From Phenylobacterium aquaticum (GTDB lineage: Bacteria > Pseudomonadota > Alphaproteobacteria > Caulobacterales > Caulobacteraceae): a stretch of 64,000 bases of DNA. Location: NCBI RefSeq assembly GCF_022695515.1, contig NZ_JALDPT010000021.1:24216-88215 (forward strand), in the 5' to 3' direction. Below the pieces are notes generated by a model. It made no database searches and had not been told where the DNA came from. It saw nothing but the letters and a program-made list of their open reading frames with translations. Below are positions 1 to 9,940 of this stretch, piece by piece (position 1 is the stretch's first letter; every line of letters starts with the position of its first letter). Made by a program: the position numbers and the translations under genes.

Positions 1-86
1 TGGTCATTGCCATCCGAGCCATAGAGCGTGTCCGCATCAGCGCCGCCCACAGCTCGGTCATTGCCGGTCGTGCCGTTGAAGATCAT
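1..86 (-). CDS. RTX calcium-binding protein, N-terminal fragment (runs off the left edge)
   Basis: Only the first 28 residues are inside the window, reading MIFNGTTGND then a glycine/aspartate-rich stretch ending LYGSDGND. This is the usual opening of alphaproteobacterial hemolysin-type (RTX) proteins, which bind calcium through GGxGxD nonapeptides and leave the cell by type I secretion. The ATG at 86 follows a G-rich stretch that may act as ribosome binding site. The next gene on the same strand is also an RTX protein, so this is an RTX pair. The rest of the protein and its C-terminal secretion signal cannot be seen. Confidence 0.6.
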   Translation of the reverse strand, partial: MIFNGTTGNDRAVGGADADTLYGSDGND

Positions 87-295
87 GCGAGGCCCCCGTC
101 TCAGCGCCGCAGCCGCGGCTGACGACGCCGGCCCCACCAGCACGATTGCTGTAGCAAACTGGGTCGTCACCATCTGCGATTGCAGGACAGGCGCCAGAGT
201 TCAGGCTCGGGGATACGCGCTTAGATAATTCTCCCCGCAGGGAGGCTCTCCGATAGGTTGCTCCACGGAAACGCGAGTTTGGGGGCGGAAATCGC

Positions 296-2092
296 CTAGC
301 CGACGCCGATCCAGCCGCTGGTCAGGGTCGAGAGCGTGACCCCGACCAGGATCATCTGGTCGCCATTGCCCATGTCGATGACGGTGTCTGCGCCAACCTG
401 GGACACCGAATAGGTCGTGCCCGGATCCAGTTGGACGTGATCGCCCTCGGCTGCCGAGAAGTCGATCACCCGGTCGATCCCGGCCCCTGAGAACGACCGG
501 AACACATCGGCCCCGGCCCCGCCGCTGATCGTGTCATTGCCGCGGTCGCCATAGAGCAGGTCGTTGCCGGCCCCGCCGGAGACGCTGTCATTGCCCTGGC
601 CGCCGCGCACCCAGTCATTGCCGTCGCCACCGCTGATCGTGTCGTCGCCGAGGTTGCCGTAGACGATGTCGTTTCCGGCGTCGCCATAGAGGACGTCATT
701 GTCCTTGCCGCCCACCACCCAGTCGTCGCCGTCATTGCCGTGGGCCGTGTCATTGCCGGCGTTGCCGTTGATGTCGTCGAAGCCCGAGCCGCCGGAGATG
801 GAATCGTTACCCTCGTCGCCGCGCAGATAGGTTGTTCCGCCAGCGACGCTGATTGAGTCATCCCCACTTCCGCCATAGGCGACGGCCCCGTCGCCGCCCC
901 CGGAGATCGTATCCGCACCGTCACCACCGAGCAGCGAGTCGTGACCGCCGCCGCCATTCAGGACATCATTGCCGGCCCCTCCGTCCAGCAGATCGACACC
1001 ACGCCCGCCTGTGAGCGTGTCCGACCCAATCGCTCCATAGAGGTTGTCGCCAGTTTCGTTTGCTTGGACGTTGAGCTTGAGATTGGCGGCGAGATCGATC
1101 ACCTCAAACCCTGTTGGGGTTTCCAGGAGGAGTTGACGGCCATGATCGCCAATCAACATCTTCCCCCAATTCCCCAACAGGTCCGCGCCCTGAACGACCG
1201 TGCTGACCTGAAGATCGCCCACCTCGGTCCAGCTGTGGGTGTCGAACACGCGGACGGTATCAGACACGGCGTCCCACAGAAGAAGCTGGTGACCGCCGTC
1301 ATTGAATTTCACACCGACAATTCGGCCCGCCGACTGAAGTCTCGAAAGATCTTTTACGAGTTTAAATGAAAAATCGAAGACTCTGAGATCGGTGTAGGTG
1401 TCGTTTACACCCAGTCCAGACGCCTCGTTCAGATCAGCGCGGCCTACATTGGATGTACCGTTGCTTCCGAGCTCAACCATGCTACCAAAAGCGACAATCT
1501 TATCGGCCTGTGCGTCAAACAATGACAAAGGCGCATCGCTCTGATTTCCCCAAAGCATTAGCACATAGTGCCGATCTTCAGAGGGAATGAGTGATGTGCT
1601 CTGGTTTACCGTGAACTTCTGACCGAGATACGAGATTTCGCTTGTTGAAAAAGGGCTGGCGAAAGGATCGAACTGTCGCAGCGGGACCCGCCCAGAGCCT
1701 GCAAACTGGGTGGTCACAAGAGCGGCGTTTTGGCCAATGAAGGCCAAGTCGCTCACGCCCACTTCATACTGCCACTCCGTCTTGAACGTCAGCGTCTTGG
1801 TCGAAAGATCGTCCAAAGATACAAGATAGATGCTGTCTAGGTTCGCGCTGGTGAGACTTCCCGCGGGTTGCGGCAGCGCCGAGTACTGCTGGTCGCCAAT
1901 CAGCAGGCTATTTCCGTCCGGGGAGATATCGATCGCGGATAGGGTTCCGCCCAAATGTGCGAGGTCTGTCAGAGCGCCAGACCCGAGGTCGAAGGCGTAC
2001 AGGTCGCCATCAGTCGTCGTCATGTAGGCTTTGTCATGCTGGGGATCGAAGACCCAGTCCTGCATGTTACGGAGGGTATATTGACGCCCCAC
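296..2092 (-). CDS. Beta-propeller plus RTX-repeat secreted calcium-binding protein
   Basis: A 598-residue two-part protein. The first ~350 residues look like a YVTN/WD-type beta-propeller, with repeated hydrophobic strands and motifs such as LYAFDLGSG and AIDISPDGNSLLIGD. From about residue 350 come at least a dozen RTX nonapeptides (GGAGNDVLNGG, YGDAGNDIVYG and similar), followed by a C-terminal domain (RVIDFSAAEGD...) typical of type I secretion substrates. There is no N-terminal signal peptide, which fits type I export. The frame is open upstream to 2161, but the GTG at 2092 has a strong GGGAGGA six bases before it, so I chose it. No T1SS transporter genes are present in the window. The extracellular ligand is unknown. 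Confidence 0.8.
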   Translation of the reverse strand: MGRQYTLRNMQDWVFDPQHDKAYMTTTDGDLYAFDLGSGALTDLAHLGGTLSAIDISPDGNSLLIGDQQYSALPQPAGSLTSANLDSIYLVSLDDLSTKTLTFKTEWQYEVGVSDLAFIGQNAALVTTQFAGSGRVPLRQFDPFASPFSTSEISYLGQKFTVNQSTSLIPSEDRHYVLMLWGNQSDAPLSLFDAQADKIVAFGSMVELGSNGTSNVGRADLNEASGLGVNDTYTDLRVFDFSFKLVKDLSRLQSAGRIVGVKFNDGGHQLLLWDAVSDTVRVFDTHSWTEVGDLQVSTVVQGADLLGNWGKMLIGDHGRQLLLETPTGFEVIDLAANLKLNVQANETGDNLYGAIGSDTLTGGRGVDLLDGGAGNDVLNGGGGHDSLLGGDGADTISGGGDGAVAYGGSGDDSISVAGGTTYLRGDEGNDSISGGSGFDDINGNAGNDTAHGNDGDDWVVGGKDNDVLYGDAGNDIVYGNLGDDTISGGDGNDWVRGGQGNDSVSGGAGNDLLYGDRGNDTISGGAGADVFRSFSGAGIDRVIDFSAAEGDHVQLDPGTTYSVSQVGADTVIDMGNGDQMILVGVTLSTLTSGWIGVG

Positions 2093-2321
2093 GCGCAGTC
2101 CTCCCGTGGGGCGGGTCGCCCGCGCGACAGCCCGTGCAGCTACAATTTCGACGGCCCGCAAGCGAAGCGGTACAATTTGAGATTGAAACGGTTGCAGCCG
2201 TCAAGACCCAACTGAAGGTCCTGAGACATGGGCGCGACCTGCCGGCCGCCGAGGCGAAACGGCAGTTTGCGCAATCTTGTTATCTCGACGATGGCAAGGG
2301 GCCGCGCCCGCCCCGCAGCCC

Positions 2322-3992
<1,671 letters not shown>

Positions 3993-4189
3993 GGGGCGTG
4001 CGGGCTCGCTTAACGGAGGAGTGGAGATTTGGCTGCGGACATAGCGTTGGCGGGCCCTTGGCGCAATGTCGCCGTCCTCCTGCGAAGCTTCACAGGTCCG
4101 CCGTCGAACCGAATCCGAACTGTCGCAGAGCGGCGCTAGGCGAACCCCATCCACGTCGCGAAGGCCGACGGGACCCTAGGGGATAGCTT

Positions 4190-6526
4190 ATGAAAAACCA
4201 TCTTCTCGCTGGCGCAGCCGCCGGCGCTCTACTTCTGATCGCGGGCCAGGCCTGCGCGGCCGAAGCCGCCGCCACCGACGCGGGAACCAGCGTCGAGGAG
4301 CTGGTGGTCTACGGCAAGGGCGAGAGCCGCCAGGTCCAGCAGATCGCGGTCCAGGAAATCGAGCAGGCCGCCCCGGGCACCAGCCCGATCAAGATGGTCG
4401 AGAAGCTGCCCGGCGTGAACTTCCAGTCCGCCGACGCCTTCGGCGCCTATGAGTGGTCGACCCGCATCTCGATCCGCGGCTTCAACCAGAATCAGCTGGG
4501 CTTCACCCTCGACGGCGTGCCGCTCGGCGACATGAGCTATGGCAACCACAACGGCCTGCACATCAGCCGCGCGATCATGTCGGAAGACCTGGGCGGTGTG
4601 GAGCTGGCGCAAGGCTCCGGTTCGCTGGACACCGCGTCGTCTTCGAACCTCGGCGGCACGCTCAAGTTCGTCTCCCGCGATCCGTCCTCGAAGTTCGGCG
4701 TGTTCGCCGCCGGCACGGTCGGCTCCGACAACATGTATCGCGGCTTCGTGCGGCTTGAGACCGGCGACCTGCCCTCGGGCGGCCGCGCCTATGTCAGCTA
4801 CGCCAAGCAGGACGCCGACAAGTGGAAGGGCTACGGCGTCCAGAAGCAGCAGCAGATCGACTTCAAGTTCGTCCAGCCGATCGGCGAGGGCAAGGTCACC
4901 GGCTTCTACGACTGGTCGCAGCGCCGTGAGAACGACTACCAGGACCTCTCGCTCGAGATGATCAAGCGTCTGGGCTACGGCTTCGACAACATCTCCAACG
5001 ACTATGCGCTCGCCAATAAGATCGCCAACACGGCCCTGGCCCACTATCTGGCCACCGGGACCTCGGGCGACCCGGCCTATTGCGTCTCCGACCCGGGCGA
5101 CGGCACGAACAGCTATTCGGCCCCGATCAAGTGCGACGACGACGCCTATTTCGACGCCGGCGGCCTGCGCGACGACAAGCTCTGGTCGATCAAGGGCGAA
5201 ATGCCCTTCGGTGAGAGCGTCAACACCACGGCCCTGATCTATGGCCACACCAACAAGGGCCAGGGCACCTGGTACGCCCCGCTGAACCCGAGCCCGAACT
5301 TCGGCGTGCCCGGCGCGACCACCGCCAACTCGTCGATGTCCTATCGGACCACCGAGTACAATATCGACCGCACGGGCGTGGTGCTCGGCGGCGACATTAA
5401 GCTCGGCGCCCACGCCATCCGCCTCGGCGGCTGGTATGAGGACAACGATTTCGAGCAAGCCCGCCGCTACTATTCGCTCGACGCCGCGGCCAACAACCGC
5501 GACTCGCTGGCCTTCCAGTCGAACCCCTTCAAGACCCGCTGGCACTACGCCTTCAACACCAAGACCACCCAGTTCTCGCTCGAGGACAACTGGACGGTCA
5601 CCGACGCCCTGAAGGTCAATTTCGGTTTCAAGTCGCTCAAGGTCGAGAACAAGGCCAAGTTCCTGGACGGCTACGGCCCGCTGGTGAACTCGGGCTCGAT
5701 CCAGTCCAAGGACAGCTTCCTGCCGCAGGTGGGCGCCAACTATAAGCTGAACGAGAACAGCGAGGTCTTCGGCTCCTACACTGAGAACATGCGCGCCTTC
5801 GTCAGCGCGGCCACCGCCGGTCCGTTCTCGACGACCCAGGCCGGCTTCGACGCCATCAAGAACAAGCTGAAGCCGGAAACCTCCAAGACCTTTGAAGCCG
5901 GCTGGCGCTTCAAGACGGCCGACTTCCAGGGCGTTATCGCCGCCTATCACGTGAAGTTCGACAACCGCCTGCTGGCCACGGCCTCGGGCTCCGGCGTCGC
6001 CGGCAATCCGAGCGTGCTCTCCAATGTCGGCAGCGTGACGACCAACGGCTTCGAGACCGCCGGCACCTGGCGGATCAATGACGCCTTCTCGCTGTTCGGC
6101 TCCTACGCCTACAACGACTCCAGCTTCGACGACGACGTGCGAAACGGCTCGGGCGCCCTGGTCGCCAAGACCGCGGGCAAGTCCCTGCCCGACGCGCCGA
6201 AGTCGATCGCCAACCTGAGCCTGGCCTATGACCAGAACGGCTGGTTCGGCGCGCTGGCCGCCCACTACACCGGCGAGCGCTACATCACCTACACCAACGA
6301 CCTCAGCGTTCCGGCGGTCACCACGCTCGACCTGAACATCGGCTACCGCTTCCAGGGCGAAGGCCTGACCAAGGACCTGGAGATCCAGGCCAATGTCACC
6401 AACCTCCTGGACAAGGAATACGTCTCGACGATCGGTTCGAACGGCTTCGCCAACTCGGGCGACAGCCAGACCCTGCTGGCCGGCGCGCCGCGGCAGGTGT
6501 TCGTGACCGTCCGCAAGCAGTTCTGA
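4190..6526 (+). CDS. TonB-dependent outer-membrane receptor
   Basis: A 778-residue outer-membrane receptor. A signal peptide (MKNHLLAGAAAGALLLIAGQ, cleaved near QACA) precedes a mature N-terminus with a TonB-box-like VEELVVYGK. The plug domain (about 60-180) holds the signatures SIRGFNQNQLGFTLDGVPLG and NLGGTLKFVS. The rest is a 22-strand barrel rich in aromatic/Asn strands, ending in the C-terminal phenylalanine signature VTVRKQF. Such receptors import siderophores, vitamins or oligosaccharides using TonB-ExbBD. There is no FecI/FecR pair or inner-membrane transporter next to it, so the substrate cannot be deduced. Transcription probably ends at the strong hairpin just downstream. Confidence 0.92.
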   Translation: MKNHLLAGAAAGALLLIAGQACAAEAAATDAGTSVEELVVYGKGESRQVQQIAVQEIEQAAPGTSPIKMVEKLPGVNFQSADAFGAYEWSTRISIRGFNQNQLGFTLDGVPLGDMSYGNHNGLHISRAIMSEDLGGVELAQGSGSLDTASSSNLGGTLKFVSRDPSSKFGVFAAGTVGSDNMYRGFVRLETGDLPSGGRAYVSYAKQDADKWKGYGVQKQQQIDFKFVQPIGEGKVTGFYDWSQRRENDYQDLSLEMIKRLGYGFDNISNDYALANKIANTALAHYLATGTSGDPAYCVSDPGDGTNSYSAPIKCDDDAYFDAGGLRDDKLWSIKGEMPFGESVNTTALIYGHTNKGQGTWYAPLNPSPNFGVPGATTANSSMSYRTTEYNIDRTGVVLGGDIKLGAHAIRLGGWYEDNDFEQARRYYSLDAAANNRDSLAFQSNPFKTRWHYAFNTKTTQFSLEDNWTVTDALKVNFGFKSLKVENKAKFLDGYGPLVNSGSIQSKDSFLPQVGANYKLNENSEVFGSYTENMRAFVSAATAGPFSTTQAGFDAIKNKLKPETSKTFEAGWRFKTADFQGVIAAYHVKFDNRLLATASGSGVAGNPSVLSNVGSVTTNGFETAGTWRINDAFSLFGSYAYNDSSFDDDVRNGSGALVAKTAGKSLPDAPKSIANLSLAYDQNGWFGALAAHYTGERYITYTNDLSVPAVTTLDLNIGYRFQGEGLTKDLEIQANVTNLLDKEYVSTIGSNGFANSGDSQTLLAGAPRQVFVTVRKQF

Positions 6527-6555
6527 TCCGACCCAATCAGAATGTCCGAGGAGAG

Positions 6556-6588
6556 CCCCCTTCCCGACCGGGAAGGGGGTTTTTCTTT
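6556..6588 (+). terminator. Rho-independent terminator after the TonB-dependent receptor
   Basis: A perfect 10-bp G/C-rich stem (CCCCCTTCCC paired with GGGAAGGGGG) with a four-base loop is followed directly by TTTTTCTTT. It begins 29 bases after the receptor stop codon and separates it from the convergent VOC gene. Confidence 0.92.
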
Positions 6589-6594
6589 GGGCGC

Positions 6595-7281
6595 CTAGGC
6601 CGGCTCGCCGACCGGCGGGGCGGTGTAGCTGGCCGACTTGGTGATCACCTCGTCGGGAACCTTGAGCATCTGCTGATAGGTTTCCGGCGGATAGGCCATG
6701 TGCGGTTTGGCCGGGTCATAGGCCGGCTGCGGCACGGGGCTCGGGCCCGTATAGGCGGCCGGCGCCTTGAAGCGGGCGGCCTCCTCGGCCGAGATGCCCG
6801 CCTTGGCCAGGACCGCCGGGTCGATCCACTTGGCGGGATCGATGGCTTCGTGGCTGGTGGCGACCTCCAGGGTCATCTGGTCGGGACCGGCGAAATAGAT
6901 CGAGCGGCACATGCCATGGTCGATCGGGCCGATGACATTGACCCCGTGGCTGCGGATGCGGTCGCGCATGGCGACCAGGTCGGCGTCGGTGTCCACCCGG
7001 AAGGCCAGGTGCTGCAGGGTCCCCGGCGCGCTGGGCAGAGCGCCCGAGCCCGCATGGGTCTTGCCGAGCTCGATCGGGATCTTGTCCACGTCCGGCAGCT
7101 GGACGATCGAGAAATAGCCGTGGTCGTTCATGCGCAGGAAGGCGTGCAGACCGCCCGGCACGCCGTGCATGTCGAACAGGGCCACCAGCGGGCAGCCCAT
7201 GACCTCCGAGAAGAAGGCGATGTGCTTCTTGATGTCCCCGGCCATGAAGGCCAGGTGGTGAATGCCTGTGGGTTGGGTCAT
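6595..7281 (-). CDS. VOC (glyoxalase/extradiol dioxygenase fold) family protein
   Basis: A 228-residue vicinal-oxygen-chelate protein with two babab modules. The first begins GIHHLAFMAGDIKKHIAFF and the second TLQHLAFRVDTDADLVAMRD; the conserved His residues (IHH, QHLAF) and the Glu in MTLEVATSHE are in the positions that bind the metal in this superfamily. The C-terminal ~70 residues are an extension ending in a proline-rich tail. The ATG overlaps the stop of the TetR gene as ATGA, so the two are translationally coupled. Next to a regulator and a hydrolase it probably works in catabolism of a ring or lactone compound, but the reaction is not identifiable. Confidence 0.85.
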   Translation of the reverse strand: MTQPTGIHHLAFMAGDIKKHIAFFSEVMGCPLVALFDMHGVPGGLHAFLRMNDHGYFSIVQLPDVDKIPIELGKTHAGSGALPSAPGTLQHLAFRVDTDADLVAMRDRIRSHGVNVIGPIDHGMCRSIYFAGPDQMTLEVATSHEAIDPAKWIDPAVLAKAGISAEEAARFKAPAAYTGPSPVPQPAYDPAKPHMAYPPETYQQMLKVPDEVITKSASYTAPPVGEPA

Positions 7282-7982
7282 CGGGTCTCCTCCGGGATCT
7301 CGCTTCTGTCGGCGAGCAGGCCCTGAACCAGGGCGTTGAGTATCAGGTCCTCGTGGGCGGCGCGGCCGGCCTCGGTGTCGGGGTCGATGCCGAAGGCGCT
7401 GCGCATCAGCGGGGCCAGGTTGATCACGCCCGCGGCGCCGGCCTGCAGGGTCACGACCAGCATCTCCGGCGGGAAGGGCTTCAAGTCGCCGGCGTCCATC
7501 GCCTTGCGGGCGAGATCGACCAGGCGGCGGTTGCGGGGGCCCAGGAGGTGCTGGTTCAGCCAGTCGAGCCGCTCGCCGCCAGCCATGCCCTCGAGCGCCA
7601 CGATCCGACCCAGCGCCGGGTGGCGCCAGCTGATCTGCAGGAACAACCGCATGGCCATGCGCAGCTGGGCGATGGGCGGCGCATCGCGGGCGGCGGACAA
7701 TAGCCGCTCCTCCTCCGAGATCACCGCCGACAGCTCCAGCATGGCGCTGCGCCACAGCTGGTCCTTGTCCTGGAAATGATAGTGCAGGGTCGCCTGGGAG
7801 ACCTCGGCCGCCGCGGCGATGCCGCCCATGGTCACGCGCTCGAAGCCCAGCCGCGAGAACTGGTCCAGCGCCACCTCGCGGATCTTCGCGGCGGTGCGCT
7901 CGCCCTTGCCCAGGGCGACGACGGTGGCGGACTTCGACACAGGAATTGACTTCTCGATCAGTTTTCCTGATTTGATACTCAA
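7278..7982 (-). CDS. TetR/AcrR-family transcriptional regulator
   Basis: A 234-residue regulator. The N-terminal helix-turn-helix (about residues 30-75) contains RTAAKIREVALDQFSRLGFE and SQATLHYHFQDKDQLW, diagnostic of TetR. The remainder is the helical ligand-binding domain. The frame starts at TTG 7982; an in-frame GTG at 7940 is the alternative, and neither has a perfect ribosome binding site. It is divergent from the alpha/beta hydrolase across about 50 bases and overlaps the VOC gene by 4 bases. It most likely represses its own operon and the hydrolase through the palindrome at 7967-7989. Confidence 0.9.
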   Translation of the reverse strand: MSIKSGKLIEKSIPVSKSATVVALGKGERTAAKIREVALDQFSRLGFERVTMGGIAAAAEVSQATLHYHFQDKDQLWRSAMLELSAVISEEERLLSAARDAPPIAQLRMAMRLFLQISWRHPALGRIVALEGMAGGERLDWLNQHLLGPRNRRLVDLARKAMDAGDLKPFPPEMLVVTLQAGAAGVINLAPLMRSAFGIDPDTEAGRAAHEDLILNALVQGLLADRSEIPEETR

Positions 7983-7989
7983 AAATCAG
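7967..7989. promoter_or_regulatory. Palindromic operator candidate for the TetR regulator
   Basis: CTGATTT and AAATCAG form a perfect 7-bp inverted repeat around a 9-base centre. It lies between the divergent regulator and hydrolase, overlapping the most upstream possible start of the regulator. Dyads of this size are typical TetR operators. If the regulator truly starts at GTG 7940, this element falls entirely in the shared promoter region. Confidence 0.5.
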
Positions 7990-8034
7990 CTCAGGGCAAG
8001 CTTGGCCCTCGGCCGGGGTCAGGGAGAGAACGAC

Positions 8035-9186
8035 ATGGCGGTGGTGCGCGAACCCTATGGTTTCGTCCATGCGGACACGAGCAAGCTGAAGGAGGTCTAT
8101 GGCGGCCCCACCGGCCAGGTCTTCGTGGAGTGCATGCGCATCCGGCCGGAGACCGGCGCATCCAAGACCGTCATCCTGTTCAGCCACCCGATCGGCGGCG
8201 GCTCGTTCCTGCCGCTGGTCAACGCCCTGGCCCATGGCGGGCGCCACGTCATCTATTGCAACCCGCGCTATCGCGGGAACGACACCGCCCTGATCATGGA
8301 GAAGTGCGTCCTCGACCTCGGCGCCTGCATCGCCGACCTCAAGACCCGCTTCGGCTATGAGAAGGTGATCCTCGGCGGCTGGTCCGGCGGCGGCTCGCTG
8401 TCCCTGTTCTACCAGGACCAGGCCGAGCACCCGACGCTCACCGACACCCCGGCCGGCGACCCGGTGGACCTGGTAGGCGCAGGCCTCCAGCCCGCCGACG
8501 GGATCATGCTGCTGGCCGCCCATATCAGCCGCTCGGTGACCATGACCGAGTGGCTCGACCCCTCGATCCTGGACGAGGACAAGCCCTTCGAGCGCGACCG
8601 CGAGCTCAACATCTACGACCCCGCCTGCCCCAACCAGCCGCCCTATTCCGACGCCTTCGTGGCGAAGTTCCGGGCCGCCCAGATCGCCCGCAATCGTCGC
8701 ATCACCGCCCGTGTGAAGGCCCAGCTGGCGGCCCTGAAGGCGGCCGGCGAGCCCGACGCCGAGCGGCCCTTCGTGGTCTATGGCACCATGTGCGACGTCC
8801 GTTGGACCGACCCCGCCCAGGACCCCTCCGACCGCCGCCCCGGGACCTGCTATCTGGGGGAGCCGAAGATCGCCAATGACGGGCCCGTCGGCCTCGGCCG
8901 CTTCGCCACCCTGCGCTCCTGGCTCTCCCAATGGAGCTATGACGAGAGCCGCGCCAATGGAGTGGTCAACGCCGCCCACATCTCCTGCCCGGTGCTGGTG
9001 ATCAACAACACCGCCGACCTCGCCTGCACCCCCAGCCACGCCGATCGGCTGTTCGCCGCGGTGGCGTCGAAGGACAAGGAGATCGTCCAGATCCAGGACG
9101 CCGATCACTATTACGTCGAGCGCAAGGACCTGCTGCCCAAGGCCGTGGCCACGGTCGGGGATTGGCTGGACCGGCACGGATTTTAG
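8035..9186 (+). CDS. Alpha/beta hydrolase
   Basis: A 383-residue cytoplasmic alpha/beta-hydrolase. The nucleophile elbow is GGWSGGGS (Ser about residue 117), the acid lies in NNTADLACTP (about 325) and the catalytic His in DADHYYVE (about 363). An oxyanion region FSHPIGGGSF occurs near residue 50. The chosen ATG 8035 has AGGGAGAG in front of it; the open frame upstream overlaps the divergent regulator and is not used. Adjacent TetR and VOC genes suggest an inducible pathway for a lipid, lactone or ring-fission product. Substrate unknown. Confidence 0.85.
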   Translation: MAVVREPYGFVHADTSKLKEVYGGPTGQVFVECMRIRPETGASKTVILFSHPIGGGSFLPLVNALAHGGRHVIYCNPRYRGNDTALIMEKCVLDLGACIADLKTRFGYEKVILGGWSGGGSLSLFYQDQAEHPTLTDTPAGDPVDLVGAGLQPADGIMLLAAHISRSVTMTEWLDPSILDEDKPFERDRELNIYDPACPNQPPYSDAFVAKFRAAQIARNRRITARVKAQLAALKAAGEPDAERPFVVYGTMCDVRWTDPAQDPSDRRPGTCYLGEPKIANDGPVGLGRFATLRSWLSQWSYDESRANGVVNAAHISCPVLVINNTADLACTPSHADRLFAAVASKDKEIVQIQDADHYYVERKDLLPKAVATVGDWLDRHGF

Positions 9187-9473
9187 ATACAGCCCTCCAC
9201 CAGGATCAGCTTGCTGACCGTGGTGCGTTCGCGGACGGCCTTCAGGCTCTGGAAGTCGGGGTCGTCCAGGAACGCGCGCGCGTGCTCCGACGAGGGAAAT
9301 TCGAGGATGACCACCCGGTCCGGCGACCAGTCGCCCTCCATCACCTGGGGCTCGACGCCCCGGACAATGTAGCGGCCGCCATGCTTGGCGATGAAGGCCG
9401 GGACGCCTTCGACATAAGCCATGAAGCCCCTGAGATCGAGGACGGCGAAGTCCAGGACGAGATAGGCGGTCAT
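9183..9473 (-). CDS. DUF1330 family protein
   Basis: A 96-residue protein of the dimeric ferredoxin-like DUF1330 family. It opens MTAYLVLDFAVLD and has the family hallmarks FIAKHGGRYIVRG, VILEFPSSEHARAFLDDPDF and a C-terminal LILVEG. The function of the family is not established. The ATG at 9473 fits the family start; an upstream extension to 9494 is possible. It converges on the hydrolase with a 4-base overlap, so it is transcribed separately from it. Confidence 0.85.
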   Translation of the reverse strand: MTAYLVLDFAVLDLRGFMAYVEGVPAFIAKHGGRYIVRGVEPQVMEGDWSPDRVVILEFPSSEHARAFLDDPDFQSLKAVRERTTVSKLILVEGCI

Positions 9474-9575
9474 GAGACAGCTCCCTGTTCGCAAGACGGC
9501 GCCCTCTGACGGAACCGCACGCCCGTGTCACGCGTATGGAAGGGCGAACCTCCCCAGCGCACAAGGAATTCCAAC

Positions 9576-9758
9576 ATGCACAAGGACACCATCAAGGGCG
9601 CCGCCAAGGAAGCCGTCGGTTCGGCCAAGGAAGCCGTCGGCAAGGTGACCGGCAATGAGCGCCTGCAGGCCGAAGGCGTCGTCGAAAAGACCGCCGGCAA
9701 GGTCGAGAGGACCGTCGGCGATCTGAAAGACACCGCCCGGACCGCGCTGAAGAAATAA
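9576..9758 (+). CDS. CsbD-like stress-response protein
   Basis: A 60-residue, highly charged, helical protein of the CsbD family. It shows the family pattern MHKDTIKGAAKEAVG, KVTGNERLQAEG and a Lys-rich end. CsbD proteins are abundant under general stress in many bacteria, though their molecular role is unclear. AAGGA lies upstream of the ATG. It is monocistronic, with a hairpin about 95 bases after the stop. Confidence 0.88.
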   Translation: MHKDTIKGAAKEAVGSAKEAVGKVTGNERLQAEGVVEKTAGKVERTVGDLKDTARTALKK

Positions 9759-9852
9759 CCCCACACCGTCCGTTTGCCGCCCCCCCAGAGTCTGGCGGTC
9801 GCCTGACATAGTCCCCCTCAGGTCGCCGGACTCGCATGCGGACGGAACAGGC

Positions 9853-9880
9853 AGGGCCGCGTCTTCACAGGCGCGGCCCT
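9853..9880 (+). terminator. Hairpin, probable terminator after csbD-like gene
   Basis: AGGGCCGCG pairs perfectly with CGCGGCCCT across a 10-base loop. There is no long T-run (the following bases are CGTCATGTCT), so the termination call rests on the stem and its position between two same-strand genes. Confidence 0.5.
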
Positions 9881-9940
9881 CGTCATGTCTGGCCATCCCC
9901 GCGCGGGCGCCCTCCTATGGCGACCTGGGTGGGGTGGGTC

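Noticed and set aside
4229..6265. Long open frame antisense to the TonB-dependent receptor
   Set aside because: It lies wholly within the receptor gene and has no recognisable family features.
6595..9564. 989-residue minus-strand frame through the VOC, hydrolase and DUF1330 genes
   Set aside because: Only its last part is a real gene (VOC); the rest runs through other genes in unrelated frames.
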